Assembly: GCF_002770725.1 (NCBI RefSeq)
Contig: NZ_NQVN01000006.1
Span: 124,001 to 188,000 of the forward strand
Length of the DNA stretch: 64,000 nucleotides
Direction: 5' to 3'
Origin: Pleomorphomonas carboxyditropha
GTDB taxonomy: Bacteria; Pseudomonadota; Alphaproteobacteria; Rhizobiales; Pleomorphomonadaceae
The notes below the pieces were generated by a model. The model saw only the letters and a list, made by a program, of their open reading frames with translations, was not told where the DNA came from and did no database searches. Numbering within the stretch: position 1 is the stretch's first letter; every line of letters starts with the position of its first letter. Of this stretch, positions 59,818 to 64,000 are shown piece by piece. Made by a program: the position numbers and the translations under genes.

Positions 59818-61208
59818 GCCGACGGCTCGCGGTAAAGCGACCGTCCCCCGAGGTCGGTCAGGTTGTAGGCGCAGAACGGAATGACGCGACCGTCCGGCTT
59901 CGCCACGTGGATATGGCATTGGCGCAGGCGATCGAGGTCGAGCGTCCAGGCATCCTGGAAGGCCATGCCGGACAGCGACAGGCGCCGGCTCTGCCGCTCC
60001 AGAAAAGCGTCGAAGGCTTCGAGACCGGCGGCCGGGGTTTCCGCCTGCGGCATCGTCGTCCACTGTCCAGCAACATAGCGCTGGGCGCGCACCACCTCCG
60101 GCGAACGCCACGCCACGGCGCCGCAGCATTCCGTTCCGCTCGGCCCCTCTTCGCTGCCGGAACCGCAACAGCCGGCCGCCGGCTCCGGATCGGAGCGCAA
60201 ACCACCGGAGCGATCGACGGCGAAGCGGCCACTGAACGAGCAGAAGGGATTTTCCGCCGAACCGGGGCGGAAGTCCTCGAGCCCGATGGCGCCGCCGCCA
60301 TATTCGATCAGCGCCTGCATCACCTCCGGCAGGGTTATGCGGTCCTCGTCCCGCGGAGCGCCGGGATGCCGCCCGAAATAGGACACCGGCTGGAAATGCA
60401 CCGCCCGCACCGTCGGCATCTCGTCCCTGGCGAAATCGACGATGGCGCCGATCTCGCCCGTATTGACGCCGGGAACCAGCGTCGGCACCAGCACGACGCC
60501 GACACCGGCGGCCCGCGCGCCGGCGATGGCGAGGCGCTTCTCCGCAAGAAGGTTCCGGCCGCGCAGCTTTCGATAGACGGCATCGCTGACGCCATCGAAC
60601 TGCAGGAAGACGCAGTCGAGCCCGGCGTCGACGAGCGCGGCGAGATAGTCGGGCTCGCGGCCGATCCTGAGGCCGTTGGTGTTGATCTGGACGAAATCGA
60701 AGCCCTTGGCCCGCACCAGCGCGACGATCTCCGGCAAATCGTCGCGGACGGTCGGCTCGCCGCCCGACAACTGGATATGCACCTGGCCGCTGCCCGCCCT
60801 CAGCCTGTCGAGGGCGACAGCGATTTCGTCGATCGGCATGTCCGTGCCATGCCGGCCGGCCGAGGCGAAGCAAACCGGGCAGACGAGGTCGCAACGCGAC
60901 GTCACCTCGACCAGCACGCAGCAGCCTTGCTGGCGATGGTCGGCGCAGAGCCCGCAATCCCTCGGGCAGCCCTCGGCGATATCGGTGGCGACGCTGAACG
61001 GCCGCGACGTGGCGCGACGGCTGCGGGACCACATCTCGTAGCTGCGAAGGCCGCGCCAGATCGGCGTCACGACGCGGCCGTGCGCCGGGCAGGTCTTGTC
61101 GAGATAAACCGTGTCGCCGACCGCGAAGCGCTCGGCCGGAATGGTCCCGAGGCATTCGGGGCAGACGCTGCGGGTGCGTCCGAGGGACAGGCGGACGGGG
61201 CCGGTCAT
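59814..61208 (-). CDS. Multi-cysteine radical SAM protein, TrsS-like
   Basis: A 464-residue radical SAM enzyme. The SAM cluster motif is CX3CX2C at Cys106, Cys110, Cys113 (TSRCDLVCPVCFASAG), with the SAM-binding QLSGGEPTVRDDLPE at 146-160. Extra cysteines: Cys16, Cys19, Cys40 with His43 (zinc-ribbon-like N-terminus), Cys81, Cys85, Cys88, Cys96, Cys97 just before the cluster, and a C-terminal group Cys323, Cys347-348, Cys361-362. The N-terminal half resembles MJ0619/tetraether-synthase-type enzymes. Auxiliary Fe-S clusters are likely. In some bacteria the counterpart is, as I recall, a selenoprotein; here the frame uses Cys and has no in-frame TGA. The substrate is unknown. It ends in a 4-bp overlap with the ligase gene. 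Confidence 0.87.
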   Translation of the reverse strand: MTGPVRLSLGRTRSVCPECLGTIPAERFAVGDTVYLDKTCPAHGRVVTPIWRGLRSYEMWSRSRRATSRPFSVATDIAEGCPRDCGLCADHRQQGCCVLVEVTSRCDLVCPVCFASAGRHGTDMPIDEIAVALDRLRAGSGQVHIQLSGGEPTVRDDLPEIVALVRAKGFDFVQINTNGLRIGREPDYLAALVDAGLDCVFLQFDGVSDAVYRKLRGRNLLAEKRLAIAGARAAGVGVVLVPTLVPGVNTGEIGAIVDFARDEMPTVRAVHFQPVSYFGRHPGAPRDEDRITLPEVMQALIEYGGGAIGLEDFRPGSAENPFCSFSGRFAVDRSGGLRSDPEPAAGCCGSGSEEGPSGTECCGAVAWRSPEVVRAQRYVAGQWTTMPQAETPAAGLEAFDAFLERQSRRLSLSGMAFQDAWTLDLDRLRQCHIHVAKPDGRVIPFCAYNLTDLGGRSLYREPSA

Positions 61209-61210
61209 CG

Positions 61211-62371
61211 TCAGTCCCCCACCGGTGCTACGGGACTGCCGGCGGCCGGCATGTGGCCGAGCGGTCCGATCACCGCCTCGACGGCGGCGAGCACGGCGGC
61301 GACGGCGGCCCGGCGGCGCAACGCCCCGGCCAGGGCGGCGGGATTGCCGGCAAATGCCGTCAAGGCCGGCGCGAAGCGCTCTTCAAGGCCGACGCGCCGT
61401 TCGCCCCTGATCAGCTTGTCGGCAAGAAACACCAGGTGGCGTTCGTCGATCGGCTGTCCCGGCTCGAACGCCATCTCCATGTGGGCGGCGACGATTTCGG
61501 CAGCATCGGCAAAGCCGAACCCGGCGACATGCCGGGCGCCCGCCGCCGCGTGGTCGGGCTCGCCCTTGGCGATGTCGTGAAGCAGCGCGCCGGCCCTGAT
61601 GGCATCGACATCGATCGGCACCCCGTTGGCGACCAGCCGGCCGGCGATCTCGACGGCCAGCCGCGCCACGGCGGCGCAATGGCGGCGGGTCGGCTCCGGC
61701 GTGCCGGCGGCCTCCAGCATCGCCTCGCATTCCGCCAGGTCGGGGTGGCGGCGGTGCGGCAGCGATGCGGCAAGGCGGCGGTAGTCCTCGGAATAGTCCA
61801 TGTCGCGCAACACGCCGCTGTCGATGACCGGGACGGATCGAGCGTCCTGCCGGTGCTGTCCGATAATGTCGCGCAGCGTCGCCTCGGGCGGCGCGGCGAG
61901 GATTTCGGCAAACAGGCGCCGGTGAATGAATGGCGGATGTCCGCACCGACCGCGAAAGGTCGGGCGGAGAACGGCCGCTTCCCCGTCCCCGGCGCTTGCG
62001 GCGATCCGGGCCAGGGTGGCGGCCCTGACGAGCGGCACGTCAACCGGCAGGATCATCGCTCCGCCGACCCTGTCGGGCAACGCGGCGATGCCGGCCTTGA
62101 CGCTCGACATCATGCCGTCGGCGAAGGCGGCATTGACCACCGCCACCGCGCCGCGGGCCTCGACGGCCGGCACCATGCGCGCCGCCTCGTTGCCGACGAC
62201 GACGTAGGTCTCCCCGATGGCGGCCTCGGCGATGGTCGACATCACGTGCCCGAGCACGGTGTCGTCGCCAAACGGCAGCAGCGGCTTGAACGCGCCCATG
62301 CGCGACGACCAGCCGGCCGCCAGCACCACGACGGCCATGTTCGGCGGCAGGGACTCGATCGGGTCGTTCAC
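61211..62371 (-). CDS. MobA/MocA-like nucleotidyltransferase fused to an HD domain (DVU_1551-type)
   Basis: A 386-residue two-domain protein. Residues 12-200 are an NTP transferase of the MobA/MocA type (VVLAAGWSSRMGAFKPLLPF with the LAAGxSxRMG signature; ILPVDVPLVR; CGHPPFIHRRLF), the fold that attaches CMP or GMP to molybdopterin. Residues 225-340 are an HD phosphohydrolase-like domain (THE HD pair in GALLHDIAKGEPDHAAAG, then IVAAHMEMAF). The start is GTG at 62371 with GGAGGAGAAG upstream, overlapping the C-GCAxxG-C-C stop (GTGA). The pairing suggests both making and removing a nucleotide-linked cofactor form; unproven. Confidence 0.86.
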   Translation of the reverse strand: MNDPIESLPPNMAVVVLAAGWSSRMGAFKPLLPFGDDTVLGHVMSTIAEAAIGETYVVVGNEAARMVPAVEARGAVAVVNAAFADGMMSSVKAGIAALPDRVGGAMILPVDVPLVRAATLARIAASAGDGEAAVLRPTFRGRCGHPPFIHRRLFAEILAAPPEATLRDIIGQHRQDARSVPVIDSGVLRDMDYSEDYRRLAASLPHRRHPDLAECEAMLEAAGTPEPTRRHCAAVARLAVEIAGRLVANGVPIDVDAIRAGALLHDIAKGEPDHAAAGARHVAGFGFADAAEIVAAHMEMAFEPGQPIDERHLVFLADKLIRGERRVGLEERFAPALTAFAGNPAALAGALRRRAAVAAVLAAVEAVIGPLGHMPAAGSPVAPVGD

Positions 62372-62823
62372 GGCTTCTCCTCCGGCGGCACCGCCGCAAT
62401 ATCGACGCCGTGATCGGCGAGCGTTTCCCTGATCTTGTCCCAGGCGGCGATGATCAGCGCCGGACAGCGTTGCCGTTTCAGCGTCTCGTCGAACTTCATG
62501 ATCTCCGCGCAGTCGATGCCGCCATATTGGCCGGTGGCGGCGGCGTTGAACCAGCCGGCGAAATCGTCGAGCATGGCCCCCAGTTCGGGATGCTCGCGCT
62601 CGCCGTCGCCGCCCCGTCCGGCGTAATAGCCGATGACGCAACAGCCGGCCGACAGCGCGCCGCAATTGAAGCCCTGCCCCATGCCCAGGGCCAGGCCCGA
62701 CATGGCCCGGACCAGGCCGGGATCGTCGCGCCCCTGCGCCTCGAGGGCAAGCCGCATCAGGATGTGGCTGCACTTGAAGTCGTCGAGCAGCAATTCGGCG
62801 ACGCGGAAGGACTCCTCGCTCAT
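62368..62823 (-). CDS. C-GCAxxG-C-C family protein (DVU_1555-type)
   Basis: A 151-residue protein with the family's spaced cysteines: Cys18, Cys54, Cys61, Cys62, Cys105 and Cys120, including GFNCGALSAGCCVIGYYAGR (51-70), a variant of the GCAxxG motif. The family (C_GCAxxG_C_C) is thought to bind metal or undergo redox chemistry and often sits beside redox or membrane proteins. No signal peptide. It overlaps both neighbours by 4 bp, so stoichiometric expression in the cassette is likely. Confidence 0.87.
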   Translation of the reverse strand: MSEESFRVAELLLDDFKCSHILMRLALEAQGRDDPGLVRAMSGLALGMGQGFNCGALSAGCCVIGYYAGRGGDGEREHPELGAMLDDFAGWFNAAATGQYGGIDCAEIMKFDETLKRQRCPALIIAAWDKIRETLADHGVDIAAVPPEEKP

Positions 62824-63494
62824 GGGTTCGCCCTCCCTGTCGGTGGCGCCGGTTCGGCGGATCGCGACGCAACGAACAGCCGATAGCGCGGCCGGCCGGC
62901 CACTTGTGCGGCGCGGTCGCCCCACAACGCGTCGAGCGAACCGTAACGGAAGATGAAGCGCGCGACAAAGCCGGCGAACACGTCCGACCTGTCTTCGTCG
63001 TGGAGAATGACGAAACCGGCGGCCACGATGTCCTCGCGGAGATCGTCCCGCCCGTCGCGGCCCGGCCAGTCGACGTCGGCGAGCAGCAAGCGTCCATCCG
63101 GCCTCAGCACCCGGGCCCACTCGGCGAGCGCCGCGCGGCGATCCGGCATCAGCGACAGGCTGCATTCGGAGAGCACGGCGTCGAAGCCGGCATCGGCGAA
63201 CGGCAGGCGGACGCCGTCGCCATGGAACAGCGCCGAGACGGCGCGCGAAGCGGCGATCGCCAACGCTCTCTCGTCGAGATCGATGCCGATGCCGACAAAG
63301 CCGTGCCTTTCAAGCCAGACGAGGCTGTCGCCGGCGCCGCAGCCGACATCGAGCACCGAGGCGCCGAGGGGCAGGCCCGACCGCGCGAACAGCTCCCTGA
63401 CGATCGCCCCGTCGCCGGGCCGCAGCCACTTACCGTCGGCGCCCTCGACGCAACCGCAGCCGAACAGACCCGGGAGGACGGAGGATTTCGCCAT
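62820..63494 (-). CDS. SAM-dependent methyltransferase (DVU_1556-type)
   Basis: A 224-residue class I methyltransferase. A Cys pair near the N-terminus (PGLFGCGCVEGADGKWLRPG, about 8-27) precedes motif I VLDVGCGAGDSLVWLERHG, the acidic loop IGIDLDERALA and motif IV/post-IV (VLSECSLSLMPDRRAALAEW, RPDGRLLLADVDWPG). Fold typical of UbiE/Methyltransf_11 enzymes. The start ATG overlaps the preceding stop (TGATG). The substrate is unknown; being in the cassette, it probably acts on the same product as the radical SAM enzyme. Confidence 0.87.
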   Translation of the reverse strand: MAKSSVLPGLFGCGCVEGADGKWLRPGDGAIVRELFARSGLPLGASVLDVGCGAGDSLVWLERHGFVGIGIDLDERALAIAASRAVSALFHGDGVRLPFADAGFDAVLSECSLSLMPDRRAALAEWARVLRPDGRLLLADVDWPGRDGRDDLREDIVAAGFVILHDEDRSDVFAGFVARFIFRYGSLDALWGDRAAQVAGRPRYRLFVASRSAEPAPPTGRANP

Positions 63495-63706
63495 CACTTG
63501 TCCTCCAGCGCCTGCTCGACCTTGAGCATGCGGCCGTAGGCGAGATCCTCGGAGACATAGACGAAGCCGCAAGACGGACAGCAAGGCAGCTCGACCGGGA
63601 AGGTCTGGCCGAGGTAGCTCGCCTCGACCTTGCGCATTTCCAGCGGCTTGTCGCAGCGGGCACAGATCAAATCGGGGACCGGGATGCCACCGGAAACGCC
63701 GGTCAT
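63494..63706 (-). CDS. Small zinc-ribbon-like Cys-rich protein (DVU_1557-type)
   Basis: A 70-residue protein with two cysteine pairs, LICARCDKPLEMRKVEASYL (Cys15, Cys18) and ELPCCPSCGFVYVSEDLA (Cys42, Cys43, Cys46), typical of a rubredoxin/zinc-ribbon knuckle. A redox or metal-relay role is plausible. The stop overlaps the methyltransferase start by one base, and the start overlaps the upstream gene's stop (ATGA). Confidence 0.85.
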   Translation of the reverse strand: MTGVSGGIPVPDLICARCDKPLEMRKVEASYLGQTFPVELPCCPSCGFVYVSEDLAYGRMLKVEQALEDK

Positions 63707-63972
63707 GGCTTCACCTCGACCTGCATGCGGTGGCCGTAGGCGCGATGAACGACAAAGCCGGCGTCGGTCGGCTGGTATTCGACCCAGGTGGTAACCGTGC
63801 CGATGCGGCCGGAGGCGGTGAGATGGCCGCTCGCCCGGTCCTTCAGCGCGCGTCCGGTGCGCTCAGCCTCGGCGATCACCTCGGCGATATCGTCGATGAG
63901 CAGCAGCTTGCGCTCGATGTCGGCCCGGACGGCGTCGGTCATGACGAGTGGGATGGGAACGGGATCGCTCAT
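63703..63972 (-). CDS. Small conserved cassette protein of unknown function
   Basis: An 89-residue protein without cysteine, signal peptide or membrane segment. It begins MSDPVPIPLVMTDAVRADIE, continues with a helical, acidic segment (LLLIDDIAEVIAEAERTGRA, 24-43) and ends in beta-like TVTTWVEYQPTDAGFVVHRA. No family was recognised. Overlaps at both ends (ATGA with the gene cut by the window edge and with the Cys-rich gene) place it firmly in the operon. Confidence 0.78.
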   Translation of the reverse strand: MSDPVPIPLVMTDAVRADIERKLLLIDDIAEVIAEAERTGRALKDRASGHLTASGRIGTVTTWVEYQPTDAGFVVHRAYGHRMQVEVKP

Positions 63973-64000
63973 GCTTTCTCCCCAGAGGTCGCGCAGCAGG
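63969..64000 (-). CDS. 3' end of a further upstream cassette gene (partial)
   Basis: On the minus strand the last visible codons read CCATSGEKA then TGA, with the stop overlapping the ATG of the 89-residue protein gene (ATGA). This matches the overlap pattern of the whole cassette, so another gene almost certainly continues beyond the window. Nothing can be said of its product from nine residues, except that it ends with a Cys-Cys pair close to the C-terminus. Confidence 0.4.
   Translation of the reverse strand, partial: CCATSGEKA

Noticed and set aside
59814-61208. Selenocysteine codon in the TrsS-like gene
   Set aside because: Relatives may use Sec, but this frame is uninterrupted by TGA and has Cys at all candidate places. 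No SECIS-like hairpin was seen next to the Cys pairs.

Overview
The window is a high-GC chromosomal segment of an alphaproteobacterium, most likely of the order Hyphomicrobiales (Rhizobiales). The evidence is the gene content and order: lptF-lptG-lptD-surA-pdxA-rsmA next to gmk and yicC, hisF-hisE-coaA, hslV-hslU, a class II DAHP synthase, CimA, DUF1489 and CreA. A dispersed intergenic repeat of a type I associate with Rhizobiales lies at 55358-55460. The genus cannot be fixed from sequence alone. No rRNA, tRNA, CRISPR array, prophage or insertion sequence was recognised.

Layout. 0.6-9.2 kb (minus strand): aroG-type DAHP synthase behind a possible aromatic-responsive attenuator, DUF1489, a LysR regulator with a YeiH-type exporter, an Atm1-type ABC exporter and a LysM protein. 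9.2-20.3 kb: LOG-family protein, citramalate synthase, prolyl aminopeptidase, CysS, a lone DUF3800 gene, CreA, an SGNH hydrolase, GltX, HolC and PepA. 20.5-29.6 kb: the LPS-export operon lptFGD with surA, pdxA and rsmA, facing gmk and yicC. 29.7-39.0 kb: aldo/keto reductase, a 290-bp tandem repeat, a LacI regulator, hslVU, an epimerase-like protein, a soluble PAS chemoreceptor, hisF-hisE. 39.0-49.2 kb: coaA, then a divergent amino-sugar locus: nagA, a GntR regulator and a sugar kinase on one side, murQ, a CUT1 ABC importer and a Gfo/Idh oxidoreductase on the other. 49.2-56.5 kb: glutathione reductase, DUF2059, gph, two small membrane proteins, a MoeB/ThiF E1-like enzyme, a HAD phosphatase and moaA.

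The most unusual part is 56.5-64.0 kb. Seven genes (58507-63972, minus strand) overlap one another at almost every junction. They encode an unknown 89-residue protein, a small Cys-rich zinc-ribbon-like protein, a SAM methyltransferase, a C-GCAxxG-C-C protein, a MobA/MocA-like nucleotidyltransferase fused to an HD domain, a multi-cysteine radical SAM enzyme and a PaaK-like AMP-forming ligase. An eighth gene is cut by the right edge. From memory the set matches an uncharacterised cassette catalogued around Desulfovibrio DVU_1551-DVU_1557 (radical SAM member TrsS). It is followed by a regulator that joins an AcoR-like GAF sensor to a Crp/Fnr output domain, and then by moaA. I infer maturation of a cofactor or enzyme, perhaps a molybdenum hydroxylase; this is untested.

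The other loci are mostly housekeeping. The amino-sugar locus reads as a complete uptake and recycling module for GlcNAc/MurNAc-type sugars, except that no nagB is present.
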